This document shows, piece by piece, positions 1-10,993 of a stretch of DNA of 64,000 bases; position 1 is the stretch's first letter; every line of letters starts with the position of its first letter. The DNA lies in the NCBI GenBank assembly GCA_964034945.1, contig OZ035962.1, forward strand, positions 49,035,931 to 49,099,930, given 5' to 3'. The notes below the pieces were generated by a model, which worked only from the letters and a program-made list of their open reading frames with translations, did not search any database and was not told where the DNA came from. The stretch is from Chrysopilus asiliformis (lineage: Eukaryota; Arthropoda; Insecta; Diptera; Rhagionidae). The position numbers were made by a program, and so were the translations under genes.

Positions 1-1757
1 TTTGGTTGTATATTCTTTTTGTAGACAACGAATAATTTCCTGAATAGTGGAATGTACTCTTTCTATTTGACCGTTAACTTCACTTCTGGATGATGGTGTC
101 AAATAAATTTCTATTCCTAGATTATCTAAAAATTCTGTAATTATCGGAGTAGTTAAAGCTTTGTCCCTATCCATGACTAATAATCTGGGAGTTGTATAGT
201 AATGTATCAATTCAAAAATTTTACTTTTTAGATGTAATGCTGACTTGTTTTCGATTGGAAATATTTTAGAGAATTTTGAAAATTTGTCTATTGATGTTAG
301 GAATAATTGTCCATCCAATTCCATTATATCGATGTGGACAATTTCTGTTGGATATTGTGGAATAGGGGTAGATTGGAGTTTGTTGTTTGTGGGGTGTCTG
401 TCATACTTGCTTTCTTTGCAAATGTTACAATTCTTGATAATTTCTTTAATTCTTGCTGTCATCTGAGGGAAATAATATTGCAATATGATTTTTTCCTTGT
501 TCTCTTTTGATGCTCTGTGTGCTGATCTATGTTCCTTCAGGACAATTTCCAATAGTTGCTCTTCATCAATTACATCCGTTACAATTTTTTGTGTAAATCT
601 GATCTTAAGATTTTTCCCAAAATGTTCTCTGTATGTTTGTTGAATTAGGTGCATTATATGTTCGGGAGCTTTTAATCCATTTAAGACATCTGATCTCATT
701 TCTGTCTTTAATATTTCTTTTATTATTTCTTCTGTAAAACCATTTTTTGTTATTGTTTTCCTATGGTATCCTGGATGTGGTAATTCATAAGTACGGCCTT
801 CCACACTTCCTTCTAAAAGTATTACTTGATTTTTGAACACGTTAATAGGAGATTCTGTACTTATGATTAGGTCGGTGGCATCCTCATCTGCACTGTGTTG
901 TGTTGTGGTTGAAGTATTACATTCACTGATGTTCATTCTAGAGAGGGCATCTGCGACTGTATTTGTTTTACCTGGTTTGTAAATCATTTCATGATTATAC
1001 TCTTCAAGTCTAGATTTCCATCGCTTTAATTTGGCGTTATTGTTTTTGTTGCTAAGGGCATAAGTTAGGGGTTGATGGTCTGTGATGATTCTTATTTTTT
1101 TCGCACCGTATAGGTAGTTCCGTAGATTCTCAAGAGACCAAATAATGGCTAACATTTCCTTTTCGTTCGTAGCATAGTTTTGTTTCGTGGAGTTCAGACT
1201 CCTAGAGATGTACGTGATTGGTTTGTCTTTACCAATTTCTCCTTGCGAAAGAACTGCGCCAATGGCGTAATTAGATGCATCTGTCGTTAATAAGAATGGT
1301 TGTTCAAAATCTGGGAAAATTAATAAGTCTGAAGAAGTCAATTGTTTTTTTAATAGATTGAAGGCTTCTCTTTCTTCTTCATTCAATTTGATTGCTAATT
1401 TTTTAGATTGATTCTTCTTTATGCGAGATAATTCTCCACCAGTCAGTTTTGTCAATGGTTTAGCTATCTTGGCGAAATCCTTTATAAATCTTCTATAATA
1501 GGAGGCAAATCCTAAGAATGATTTGAGTGCCTTTAAGTTTGCAGGTACGATTGTATTGTTTATTGCTTGGATTTTCTTCGGGTCTGCTTTTATTCCTTTA
1601 TTAGAAATTATGAAGCCAAGAAATTCCGTTTCTTGTTTAAAGAATTCTGTTTTATCCAAATTAACCTTTAAATTCGCATGAAGTAATTTTGAAAAGATTT
1701 CCCTTATGTCATTAAAATGTTGCCCCATTGTTTTACTAAAGATGATTATGTCACTAT
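1..1757 (-). pseudogene. pol: G1 pol, RT C-terminal half + RNase H + integrase
   Basis: A minus-strand frame without its own ATG stays open from about 1757 to base 1. In order it encodes the end of reverse transcriptase, the RNase H domain (a TDASNYAIGAVLSQG motif near 1275-1235, later ITDHQPL), the ADALSRM linker near 955, the integrase zinc-binding module (two His, then CNIC, about 545-420), and an integrase core with first Asp near 330 (HIDIMEL), second Asp near 175 (MDRDKA) and Glu near 60 (NGQVERVHSTIQE). This would copy RNA to DNA and insert it into the genome. It is cut off from the RT N-terminal half by a frameshift at the catalytic box, so no full Pol can be made. Confidence 0.8.
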
Positions 1758-2117
1758 GTAAACATAACACTGTTTACCAATATTCTCCTTTAACACGTCG
1801 TCAATCATTCGTTGAAAAATCGCTGGTGCATTTTTCAGGCCAAAAGGTAGTTTCAGAAATTCATACTTCCCATTTAGTGTCGAAAATGCAGTTTTTTCGA
1901 TATCTCCTTCCTTCATCCGTATTTGATGAAAGCCAGACGTCAAGTCGATAGTAGTGAAATATTTGGCTTCTCCAAGATTTGCCAATGTGCTGGAGATATC
2001 CGGTATTGGGTATTTGTCTGCTATTGTAACTTCGTTTAGTTTTTTATAATCAATTATTTTTTCTTTTCTCGAAATTTCTTTTCTCCACTTGAATCTAATT
2101 TTTTTGGTACTATCCAA
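1746..2117 (-). pseudogene. pol: G1 pol, reverse transcriptase N-terminal half
   Basis: The 123-codon frame contains classic Ty3/gypsy RT blocks: KKLNEVTIADKYPIPDIS, FTTIDLTSGFHQIRM (first catalytic Asp) and [20 protein letters not shown]. It ends at YVYI, just where the paired catalytic aspartates should stand: a one-base loss near 1757 shifts the frame and gives a stop. The next frame continues with the expected IIIFSKT block. The break therefore destroys the active site itself. Another apparent break near 2120-2190 separates this frame from the upstream linker. Confidence 0.85.
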
Positions 2118-2192
2118 ATTGGGGCGTTGTAGGGGGATTTTGAAGGTCTAATAACATTTTCTTCGAGAAGTTTCTTGATTTGTTTATTCACT

Positions 2193-2378
2193 TCAAATCG
2201 GAATGTCAGTCGTCGTCCTTACTTCCGCTCTTACATTGGTGACTATTGTTATTTTATCATTAGGTTGGGAAAATATGGGTTTGTATTCGCTGATTATATT
2301 ATTTAGTTTTTCTTTCTGGTCCTTTGAAAGATGATCAATTCTAATATCGAGATGATTGACGTCCGTTGATTGTTTCAT
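2193..2378 (-). pseudogene. G1 pol, linker upstream of reverse transcriptase
   Basis: A 61-codon frame reads SKDQKEKLNNIISEYKPIF and ends in an R-A-E-V-R-T-T region. This matches the stretch before the RT fingers of gypsy-group Pol, where 'L..I..EY..IF' is followed by a 'H.I.T....P.......' block. The protease active site is not visible; the region between this frame and gag was hit by the GTCY insertion at 2411-3208, so protease is missing or scattered. Assignment rests on position and the short motif only. Confidence 0.5.
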
Positions 2379-2410
2379 TAGTAATGGTATTTCAACACCT
2401 GGGTATATTT

Positions 2411-3208
2411 TTATACCCGTATGGTGAAACCAAAGGGTATATTAACTTTGCCTTACCGTTTGTAACGCCAAGATCCCGTCATCACACAAAAAAATGAATT
2501 ACACCAGTGTGTTTAGAATGATAAACATAACAAAAGCTATAATTGCCAATCTGGCAATTATTGAAAACCCGTATGGTGATTTAAGTGAATGGCGACCAGT
2601 TTTATCAAAATTCCACTATGAAGTCAAACTTTCCAATAAGATTTTTTAAAATTTGTTCCAATCGGATTTTGATGTATGGGAGTTTTATGTAGAATAATAT
2701 CCTGAATAACTTTTGTTCTTGGACTTTTTTGATAAGATGCACCGTGTTTGAGATATTCACAAAAATCGTTTTCGTTCGTATGGGGGGTACCCCCCCCTAA
2801 TGGTCCATTTTTGCCCATTAACGAACTTAGCCTCGCATTTTATGAAAAACGAATCTGCGCAAAATTTCAAGTCTCTAGCTCAATCCGTGCGCCTGCAATC
2901 CGCGCCACAGACAGACAGAGAGACAGAGAGACAGACAGACGGACGGACAGACAGACAGACAGACGGACAGAAAGACGGACGGACATGCAGAAATTAATTA
3001 TTTTTATCATTCTAAACACACTGGTGTAATTCATTTTTGTGTGTGATGACGGGATCTTGGCGTTACAAACGGTAAAGCAAAGTTAATATACCCTTTGGTT
3101 TCACCATACGGGTATAAAAATATTTAATTTCTGCGTGTCCGTCCGTCTGTCTGTCTGTCTGTCTGTGGCGCGGATTGCGGGCGCACGGATTGAGCTAGAG
3201 ACTTGAAA
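2411..3208 (+). mobile_element. GTCY (mini-me/DINE-1-like) element, plus orientation, split and 3'-truncated
   Basis: The host copy runs 2411-2525 and resumes at 3117-3208 after a second copy inserted into it. It starts with the TATACCC/GGGTATA hairpin, continues after the insert with TTTAATTTCTGCGTGTCC and the GTCC/GTCT microsatellite, and stops abruptly after the sequence GAGACTTGAAA, where G1 gag resumes. Confidence 0.85.
2526..3116 (-). mobile_element. GTCY element nested inside another copy
   Basis: Reads CATAACAAAAGC at its left end and CATACGGGTATA at its right end. It belongs to the variant with 'TTATTGAAAACCCG' and 'GATTTAAGTGAATGG' (subfamily B). It sits in the A-tract after GAATGAT of the host copy. 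Confidence 0.85.
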
Positions 3209-4356
3209 GTTGGTGATTTACCTGTGTTCCTCCTTCTTGAATTGGTCTTTTAAAGGGTTGTGGACGAGAATTTATTGGGGGTCTATTCATATAGTTTACT
3301 TGCTTTGTTTGGATGCTTCTGTCCACATCCATTGGTTCAGGTTTGTTACCACTCTGGTAAGGTCGTGAGAAGATTGGTGGTCTGTATTGATTATTGTATA
3401 GCATATTGCGCTGCTGGGGTGTAAATTGATTTGGTTTATACTGTGGTGGATTAAAATTCCGAGGCATTGGAATCGGAGGTTGTATGTTTTTTCTTGGGGG
3501 TAAAGTAGGTGGGGTTAATGAATTATGAGGTATGGCTACGGGATTTGTAAAGTTATTTCTGTTGAGAAAGTTATTTGTTCTATAATTCATATTCTGAAGT
3601 TCGAGACAGGTTGAATAGGCTTCGGGGAGTGATTGAGGTGCTTTAATGGCAATAAGTTTCGATATTTCGCCATTTAGTCCTCTAATAAAGGTGTCTAGCG
3701 CTCTATTACGGTGTCCCTCTATTATGCTAGCCTGTGTTTCTGGGCTAAGACACTCTGTTTGTACCTTGTTAATAATGAGCGTCAAGTGGTGATTAATTTT
3801 CTCCGAAGAATTCATCAGTGGTTTTTTTACCTTGATGAAGTGAATACAGTTGGTATTCAAGTGTTTTTATGTCTCTTTTGTCTGCGTAATGCAGTGACAA
3901 ACATCTCTTAATAGCTAACCAGTCTTCATCTGGTGTGTTGTAGGCTATTAAGGCTGTATTTGCCCCGTCAATTATTTTTTGACGAATTGAGCGAATAATT
4001 GCTCTATATAATGGTTTTGACCTGATAATCTTGTAATCTTCTAGCACGCTTTCAACTGATTTGACCCATGACGAGTATGTCGTGGGGTTACCATTGAAAG
4101 TTTTGATTTCCTTTATCGGATCAGGGATTTTATTTTGTTGTTCTAGTTCGGCTTCAGTTGAAGGCCTTACTAAGGGTTGCTCGGGGGGAATTTGTTTGTT
4201 TACAGATATAATTTCAAATATTTTTTGAGTTTCTTGATGGAGACCATTGAATTGTTGCTGGAGGGTGTTAGTAATTTTCATTTGAGCGTTCAAGGAGCCA
4301 TTTAAGTTCATTATTTCTGCTCTAAGAGCATCAATGGCGTCTTGGACGGTCGTCAT
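3195..4356 (-). pseudogene. gag: G1 gag
   Basis: Two overlapping minus-strand frames make one Gag: 4356-3793 (starts MTTVQDAIDALRAEI) and 3860-3195. The shift lies near 3800-3860, where both frames encode slipped versions of the same LHQGKK region. The N-terminal part has a short coiled-coil-like heptad stretch, then a capsid-like region (FNGNPTTYSSWVKSVESVLEDY). The C-terminal part is Pro/Asn/Arg-rich (PPTLPPRKNIQPPIPMPRN). No zinc knuckle is visible. Gag would form the particle that packages the element RNA. The start ATG follows a long AT-rich leader. The 3' end is cut by a GTCY element. Confidence 0.75.
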
Positions 4357-5324
4357 GATGCAAATTGATCGGACTCAACTTCACGTAATTGGTTTTAAAA
4401 TTTAACTTAACTTCGCGTATTTAATTTTACAACTCAACTTAACTTCGCGTTTTTTCTCGTAATGTAACACTTTTCTGGGAATTTACTTGGGAAATTTCTT
4501 AATTTCTAGTTTGATTTTATGGGATTTAACTAAATTTATTCTTTTTTGTTCGTATTTTATTTTAATGATTTGATTTTTATAATATTTTTTCTTCTTTCTC
4601 TCTTTTCTTTTCCTTAAACTTCGTCTATAAATTATTTTTATAATTTGTATTTTATATATTCTTTGTTTTCTTACACTCTTCGAGTTTTTTTATGCTTATT
4701 GTTTAATTTAACTTTTTTGAAATTTCTTTCTTTAATTATTTTTATATTCTTTATTTCGTTACACTGTTTGAATTTTTCTTAAATTAGTTATAAAAAATCT
4801 CTGACTTACAAAATATATGGTATTCTCATCTCTGGTTGATACGATGATGAATTCCGAGTGTTGACCACTATGTTGAGGAGTGCTGGATCAGTCTGTCAAG
4901 GTTGTTGTCCACCGTGTCGCTCTTTGTTGAATTTAAAGTTGACAATGTCGGCGTAGCGCGAGTTGTTCCGTTTTGGATGGCGGCTTTAAAATTCCGTTAC
5001 CTACTAAGGCTCGGTCACTATGCACATTCACTGTCAGTGCACTACTATTATTTAGATCAATTACTCCGTGATCTGTTTGCCTTGTGATGCACTTGCTTTT
5101 TACAGCTAAACTTTGTTCACTGTTGCGATTTCGGTTGCCTAGGCTTATCAAAAATGCTAGTACCTTGACTTTTTTCAAATTACTTTATTAACGATTTATT
5201 TCTGAGTGGTGCGCACTTATCACTATTTATTTCATGATTTATTCGGGCAGCACTTTCATTGACAGAAAAATGTAATTACCGATCACTTGTGACTTGTTCA
5301 CTTTGCACTCAAAAGAGACGCCGG
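4357..5324 (-). other. G1 untranslated leader
   Basis: AT-rich region between the primer-binding site and the gag start, with no supported gene. Short frames here (for example 4933-5178) lack any recognisable motif. Confidence 0.55.
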
Positions 5325-5342
5325 TCCCTGCTCGGGCATCAA
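5324..5342 (-). promoter_or_regulatory. G1 primer-binding site (tRNA-Lys-like)
   Basis: On the plus strand the bases GTCCCTGCTCGGGCATCA closely resemble the 3' end of animal tRNA-Lys (GTCCCTGTTCGGGCGCCA) with three differences. It lies just before the expected LTR, which is missing here because a GTCY repeat begins five bases away. Confidence 0.55.
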
Positions 5343-5346
5343 TTAT

Positions 5347-5891
5347 TATACCCGTATGGTGAAACCAAAGGGTATATTAACTTTGCCTTACCGTTTGTAA
5401 CGCCAAGATCCCGTCATCACACACAAAAATGAATTACACCAGTGTGTTTAGAATGATAAAAATAATTAATTTCTGCATGTCCGTCCGTCTGTCTGTCCGT
5501 ATGTCTGTGGCGCGGATTGCGGGCGCACGGATTGAGCTAGAGACTTGAAAATTTGCGCCGATCTGTTTTTCGTAAAATGCGAGGCTAAGTTCGTTAATGG
5601 GCAAAAATGGACCATTAGTGGGGGTACCCCCCATACGAACGAAATCGTTTTTTGTGAATATCTCAAAAACGGTGCCTCTTATCAAAAAAGTACAGGAACA
5701 AAAGTTATTTAGAATATGATTCTACATAAAACTCCCATACATCAAAATCCGATTGGAATAAATTTTAAAAAATCTTATTGGAAAGTTTGACTTCAAAGTG
5801 GAATTTTGGTACAACTGTTCGAATTTTTATACGAATATCACCGTACGGGTCTCCAATGATTGCCAGATTGGAAATTATAGCTTTTGTTATG
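5347..5891 (+). mobile_element. GTCY element, near full length
   Basis: Complete from TATACCCG to TTTTGTTATG, with a short microsatellite (GTCCGTCCGTCTGTC..) and the central GTACC palindrome. It is immediately adjacent to the G1 primer-binding site and may have replaced or displaced the G1 LTR. Confidence 0.9.
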
Positions 5892-5990
5892 TTTTATTTA
5901 TTTTTAATAAAAATACCGTACGGGTCTCCAATGATTGCCAGATTGGAAATTATAGCTTTTGTTATGTTTTATTTATTTTTAATGAAAAAC
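5841..5990 (+). repeat. 75-bp tandem duplication of a GTCY element end
   Basis: The last ~50 bases of the element plus ATTTATTTTTAA are present twice in direct orientation (5841-5915 and 5916-5990), almost identical. The next GTCY copy then starts in the opposite orientation. Confidence 0.9.
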
Positions 5991-6420
5991 ATAACAAAAG
6001 CTATAATTGCCAATCTGGCAATCATTGGAGACCCGTATGGTGATATTCGTATCAAAATTCGAACAGTTATACCAAAATTCCAATTTGAAGTCAAACTTTC
6101 CAATAAGATTTTTTAAAATTTATTCCAATCGGATTTTGATGTATGGGAGTTTTATGTAGAATCATATCCTAAATAACTTTTGTTCTTGGACTTTTTTGAT
6201 AAGATGCACCGTTTATGAGATATTCACAAAAAACGATTTCGTTCGTATGGGGGGTACCCCCCCTAATGGTCCATTTTTGCCCATTAACGAACTTAGCCTC
6301 GCATTTTACGAAAAACGGATCCACGCAAAATTTCAAGTCTCTAGCTCAATCCGTGCGCCCGCAATCCGCGCCACAGACAGACAGACGGACAGACAGACAG
6401 ACGGACAGACAGACAGACAG

Positions 6421-6458
<38 letters not shown>

Positions 6459-6598
6459 GGACGGACATGCAAAAATTAAATATTTTTATCATTCTAAACA
6501 CACTGGTGTAATTAATTTTTTTGTGCGATTACGGGATCTTGGCGTTACAAACGGTAAAGCAAAGTTAATATACCCTTTGGTTTCACCATACGGGTATA
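5990..6598 (-). mobile_element. GTCY element, full length
   Basis: Subfamily A (ATCATTGGAGACCCG..GATATTCG). It has a long CAGA/CGGA tract (6372-6465). It stands tail-to-tail with the copy at 5347-5891, separated only by the duplicated AT-rich spacer. Confidence 0.9.
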
Positions 6599-7155
6599 AA
6601 AATATATTTTTTATAGTGGACGTCACTTGTCCACTTTTCAATAAAACACCAATTACTTTACTTAATATTTTATTGAGAGCCTGAGGCTACAGAGTTAGAA
6701 TTGTGGTGAAACAAATTCTGGAACTAAAGATAATCTCTTATGCTAGGGCTATTTATACCTTTAGATAAGCCATGAAATAGTTTACAATAATAATCTTTAA
6801 AATAAGATGTTTCATCCCATGATTCAATGATTTGTTATATTTTAGGTGATCTATTCCATTTGTTTAATCAGGTGTCATTGAATCATTGTCTGATTTCATC
6901 ATTCTGAATGTTCTTAGTATCTAACTTAATGAATCATTGGCTTTTAACCGTTCTTTAATTTTCATATAAATTTTATGCTTAACTATATATATGTATTTCA
7001 TTAGTAAGAGAGCGATATTTCGCTCCCAGCATTAAAGTGATGTTCAGGGTTGTGACTTTTTTTTCGAAATCGTAGTAGTAGACTCGATGAAATAGTAGTA
7101 AATTTATGTAAAACCTTCGTCATTTTAACTAATTTGAACGAAAGACTAGAAATGG
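6599..7155. other. Unassigned sequence left of LTR-B; possible LTR remnant of G1
   Basis: No gene seen. On the minus strand there is an AATAAA signal near 6673 and the sequence lies where a G1 LTR would be expected beyond the GTCY pair, so an LTR remnant is possible but unproven. The last four bases (ATGG, 7152-7155) are one side of the LTR-B target duplication. Confidence 0.3.
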
Positions 7156-7945
7156 TGTTAAACACAACTTAAAATGAATATCCTTTTTGGTTATAATATT
7201 GTTTTATTGTTTTATTCTCTTTACATTTTTATCAACTTAACTGTACTTCACTTTAACTAGAGATTTTTACTTCACTTAAACGACTAAAATAATATTTTCT
7301 TCACAATTTCTTAAACTTGCCTTCAATTCTTTACTGACTGAAACTTACTTGCTATCATGACCGCTCACCTCTTCTTGTATTACCATTCTGAACGCCGCCT
7401 CTCTCAGTTGTTCAGCTGCGTTCAGTTGGTATTCAGCGGTCAACTTACCCAATCCGTTCGCTTCGCTTGTTTTAAAATACTTTCAATTGGTTATCCCACT
7501 TTGCTTATTTACATGATGCATATGCTTCCGCGCGTGCTATATGGCTTGACTCATATATCACGCAGAAGCGCACATGTTGGTGCAACCAATGGTTTGTTTA
7601 CGTTGGCACTTGAAAACGACACGATGCACTTTTGGCCACACTTTACTTGGAAGCAATTAAGTGCGCCTCATACATCATGACGCAACACGACACCTTGACT
7701 TAGTTTGGGTCAAGCAAATTGTCGTGTTTATCGTTTCCCTGTTTATGTTATTATTCTGCATATGACACTGGTGCTTCACATGATAAATAGGGAAATGATA
7801 TTTTCTCTTCTTGTGCGATTTCCTTAATGTTCGCGTTAAGCGACTTATCACCGCACAGAGATTTGGGTCTCGGTTGAGATTCTCAGAACAAGGATCTCCT
7901 CCTTGACCACATTCCCACGAATAGGTTGGATGGCCAGTTATAACA
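7156..7945 (-). repeat. LTR-B 3' LTR
   Basis: Same sequence as 38379-39172 apart from scattered substitutions, a 3-bp and a 1-bp indel. It is the 3' LTR because a polypurine tract abuts its inner side. The 107-aa frame inside it is not a gene. Confidence 0.92.
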
Positions 7946-7957
7946 CCATCCCCCTTA
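7946..7957 (-). promoter_or_regulatory. LTR-B polypurine tract
   Basis: On the minus strand the bases AAGGGGGATGG sit directly before the 3' LTR (TGTTATAAC..), the expected place and composition for the plus-strand DNA primer of an LTR retroelement. Confidence 0.75.
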
Positions 7958-8190
7958 TGAAAAGAAAGTTGTACCGAAGGGAAACTTTCTGGCGAACAAC
8001 GAACGAACAGGGTTCATATAATCAGTTATTCTTATTTCTACTATATGTTACATACGGTTATGTTTTTATATCATTTTTTTTTTGTGTATTACATTTCATT
8101 TATACTCTTTCTGTTATCTATTTACTTACGATAATTATTCTATTTCTTAGATGACTTAGAGCTATTCTTATTATTACTATTATATATATA
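7958..8190 (-). other. LTR-B 3' untranslated sequence
   Basis: AT-rich stretch between the polypurine tract and the repeat block. The 83-aa plus-strand frame has no known motif. The sequence plausibly continues at 22560, across the inserted block. Confidence 0.4.
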
Positions 8191-8320
8191 CTAGGGGCTG
8201 CGCCCCGAACCGCTTCGCGGTTCATCCCCCTTCCGCAGGTCGGCCTTCGGCCTCCCTGCCCCCGTCGGCCTACGGCCACCCCAACTACTCGGCCTTCGGC
8301 CTCGCCCCTCGCGCTTGAAT
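8191..8320. repeat. Cluster of GC-rich short hairpins
   Basis: Within about 120 bases there are five palindromes with 3-base centres: GGGGCTGCGCCCC, GAACCGCTTCGCGGTTC, GGCCTTCGGCC, GGCCTACGGCC and GGCCTTCGGCC again. They stand out in AT-rich surroundings. The first one abuts CTAG and may be the 3' hairpin of a minus-strand Helitron. Confidence 0.85.
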
Positions 8321-8429
8321 TGTTGGAATTTGAGTTATGGAGATGTTACGTAAAATTATTTAAATATATTTCAGCTCTCGCCTTCCTCTTTACTCGGCCT
8401 CGAGTCAAATGCATATAGTTAACCCAAAA

Positions 8430-9006
8430 CATAACAAAAGCTATAATTGCCAATCTGGCAATCATTGGAGACCCGTATGGTGATATTCGTATCAAAATTC
8501 GAACAGTTATACCAAAATTCCACTTTGAAGTCAAACTTTCCAATAAGATTTTTTAAAATTTATTCCAATCGGATTTTGATGTATGGGAGTTTTATGTAGA
8601 ATCATATCCTAAATAACTTTTATTCTTGGACTTTTTTGATAAGATGCACCGTTTTTGAGATATTCGCAAAAAACCTTTTCGTTCGTATGGAGGGTACCCC
8701 CCCTAATGGTCCATTTTTGCCCATTAACGAACTTAGCTTCGCATTTTACGAAAAACGGATCTGCGCAAAATTTCAAGTCTCTAGCTCAATCCGCGCGCCC
8801 GCAATCCGCGCCACAGACAGACAGACGGACAGACGGACAGACAGACGGACAGACAGACGGACAGACGGACGGACATGAAGAAATTAATTATTTTTATCAT
8901 TCTAAATACACTGGTGTAATTAATTTTTTTGTGCGATGACGGGATCTTGGCGTTACAAACGGTAAGGCAAAGTTAATATACCCTTTGGTTTCACCATACG
9001 GGTATA
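8430..9006 (-). mobile_element. GTCY element, full length
   Basis: Subfamily A, CATAAC to GGGTATA, with a CAGA/CGGA tract at 8815-8873. It is preceded by ~100 bases of unassigned sequence (8321-8429). Confidence 0.9.
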
Positions 9007-9224
9007 AAAAGGGAAATTTTTTTAGAGACATTTTTCTTTGTGACCCAACGGTGTATTACAAAATCGTACTGTTTACTTACAATATATTCAATAACGGTAA
9101 AAGGTGGTTATCCACACGGGGAAAGACAATATTGTGGGAAAATGTTATTCTTTTTAATTCATGTCATACATTGAAGCACCAAATCCCTTTAGAATTGCAG
9201 AAGATAGCAGGTGAGGGCTATACA

Positions 9225-9725
9225 TAACGATGGTATCTATACTGTTTTTCGCAGTATTATATTGTTTTTCAGACTCCAATACTGCATTACTGCTTTTCCC
9301 CGAAATACTGTATTTAAATACTCAGAAAACTTTAATTCTTTAACGTTTCGAAATTCAAATTTATTAATAGCAATGCAAAACGTCAGTGGCAACACAAAAC
9401 AATGGCAACACATGGCAAGTGTAAATACATTCAAACGACGAACAGCGAAGTATTGATGGCAACATGTCATATAGATTCGCTTCTTCCTTTCCCCATCGAT
9501 TACTGTCTTGTCATTATTTATCCTTCTTCAGAACGCGTTACTTTGATTTTGCTTTCCATTGTTAATTTAAAAGAATAAAAATGTCGAAATTAAAAGCAAA
9601 GATACAAATTTTCATTAAATAAAATTTATACTGCAAAAAATACTGTTTTTTCAAATCGATTTATTGCTTTTTTAAATTTTTAGGTGAAATATACTGTTTT
9701 TTCCCGAAAAAAGATACCATCGTTA
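9225..9725. mobile_element. 501-bp MITE with 8-bp target duplication
   Basis: Terminal inverted repeats TAACGATGGTATCT / AGATACCATCGTTA are flanked on both sides by GCTATACA (9217-9224 and 9726-9733). An 8-bp duplication points to the hAT (or P) superfamily. The two overlapping 77-81 aa frames inside show no transposase motif, so it is non-autonomous. Its flanks (9007-9216 and 9734-9940) are unassigned. Confidence 0.85.
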
Positions 9726-9939
9726 GCTATACATAAAAAGGAGGGGTAGATATTAATGAGCAAAAATTTTCCCTGTGGGCTGACCTCTCTCATGGTGAAA
9801 GCCGGATCCGAAACCCTTAAGCGCATAAAGAGGTTTCAAGAGAGGGAAAGGGGTTGCTATTAAAATGGATCCGACACCCTTGAGTAAGAGATATCAGAAG
9901 AAACGGGGATTGACATCAAAAAGAATCATATCCTTTATT

Positions 9940-10078
9940 CTGTCAATAACTATACCTGTGTGCAAAGTTTGATCAAAATCGGCCGCGCCGTTTTTGCGTG
10001 ATGCCGGAACAAACATTCAGTCAAACAGACAGAAATACCGACCGACATACAGACAGACGGACAAACATAAATTTTAAG
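9940..10078 (+). repeat. Fragment of a different CAGA-bearing repeat
   Basis: Contains GTGCAAAGTTTGATCAAAATCGG, a Gly/Val-like GCCGTTTTTGCGTGATGC stretch and a degenerate CAGACAGA tract, but none of the GTCY-family ends. It ends where the next GTCY element begins. Confidence 0.5.
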
Positions 10079-10436
10079 CATAACAAAACCTATAATTGCC
10101 AGTCTGGCAATTATTAGAAACTCGTATAGTGATATTCCTATCAAAATTCGAACAGTTGTATCAAAATTCCAGTTTGAAGTCAAACTTTCCAATAAGATTT
10201 TTTAAAATTTATTCCAATCGGATTTTGATGTATGGGAGTTTTATGTAGAATCATATCCTAAATAACTTTTGTTCTTGGACTTTTTAGATAAGATGCACCG
10301 TTTTTGAGATATTCGCGAAAAACGTTTTCGTTCGTATGGGGGGTACCATTTTTGTCCATTAACGAACTTAGCCTCGCATTCTGCGAAAAACGGATCTGCA
10401 CAAAATGTCAAGTCTCTAGGTCAATCCGCGCCACAG

Positions 10437-10467
<31 letters not shown>

Positions 10468-10654
10468 GACGGACAGACGGACGGACGGACAGACAGACGG
10501 ACGGACAGACGGACGGACGGACATGCGAAAATCAATTTTTTTTATAATTCTAAACACACTGGTGTAATACATTTTTATGTGTGATGACGGGGTCTTGGCG
10601 TTACAAACGGTAAGGCAAAGTTAATATACCCTTTGGTTTCACTATACGGGTATA
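10079..10654 (-). mobile_element. GTCY element, full length, diverged
   Basis: Variant ends (CATAACAAAACC, ACTATACGGG). It has a 36-bp-scale deletion at the central palindrome (GGGGGGTACC is followed directly by ATTTTTG) and a long CAGA/CGGA tract at 10433-10520. Confidence 0.85.
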
Positions 10655-10739
10655 AAAATGTCATTTTTGGCATCAGTATTATACGACCAAATACAATATT
10701 TTTGAGAAAATCTAAAATTACAAAAATTGTCCCCCTTAC

Positions 10740-10891
10740 AGTTTTTATTATATAGATGGGAAAAAAGTAAAGTGGCCACATCTACAGATAGAGAGCTTTC
10801 CTTTAAAAAAAAATAATCAAAATCGATTCTAAGCTGGAGCTGTGTCGAAAGAAATACATACAAAATCGCTTTGCCTTTTAAATATATAGAT
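10740..10891 (-). mobile_element. Helitron-like 5' end fragment
   Basis: On the minus strand it begins TCTATATATTTAAAAGGC and continues AAAGCGATTTTGTATG. The same start recurs at 12033, 20238 and 22559. The remainder of 10655-10993 is unassigned. Confidence 0.5.
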
Positions 10892-10993
10892 GAGTCTTTG
10901 ATCTTAACAACACGGATCGCAGCTGGGCGCTTAATGAAGGGGTAAAATACCCATGGTCGAAGCCAGGGTTGCTGGTGCCAAGGTTTTGTTTTT

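Larger units (their letters stand above)
1..5342 (-). mobile_element. G1: Ty3/gypsy LTR retrotransposon, partial
   Basis: On the minus strand the order is leader with primer-binding site (about 5325-5342), gag (4356-3195), then pol down to base 1: an inter-domain linker, reverse transcriptase, RNase H and integrase. This is the gypsy-group order. The 5' LTR is not next to the primer-binding site because a GTCY element starts at 5347, and the 3' part lies outside the window. A nested pair of GTCY elements separates gag from pol. At least two frameshifts show that the copy is dead. An env region, if any, would be beyond base 1. Confidence 0.85.

Noticed and set aside
6196..6684. Open frames of 60-160 aa with QTDRQTDRRTD repeats (here and in every GTCY copy)
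   Set aside because: They are translations of the CAGA/CGGA microsatellite, which is open in several frames on both strands; no independent evidence of coding.
7357..7680. 107-aa frame (and 115-aa partner at 38583)
   Set aside because: Lies inside the LTR in opposite orientation to the element; the two copies differ by an indel that changes the frame end.
8191..8320. Bacterial contamination or bacterial REP elements
   Set aside because: Flanks on both sides are the insect repeat/retrotransposon sequences; no bacterial gene nearby.
9940..10078. Another GTCY element
   Set aside because: It has a CAGA tract but none of the family ends or core; treated as a different repeat fragment.
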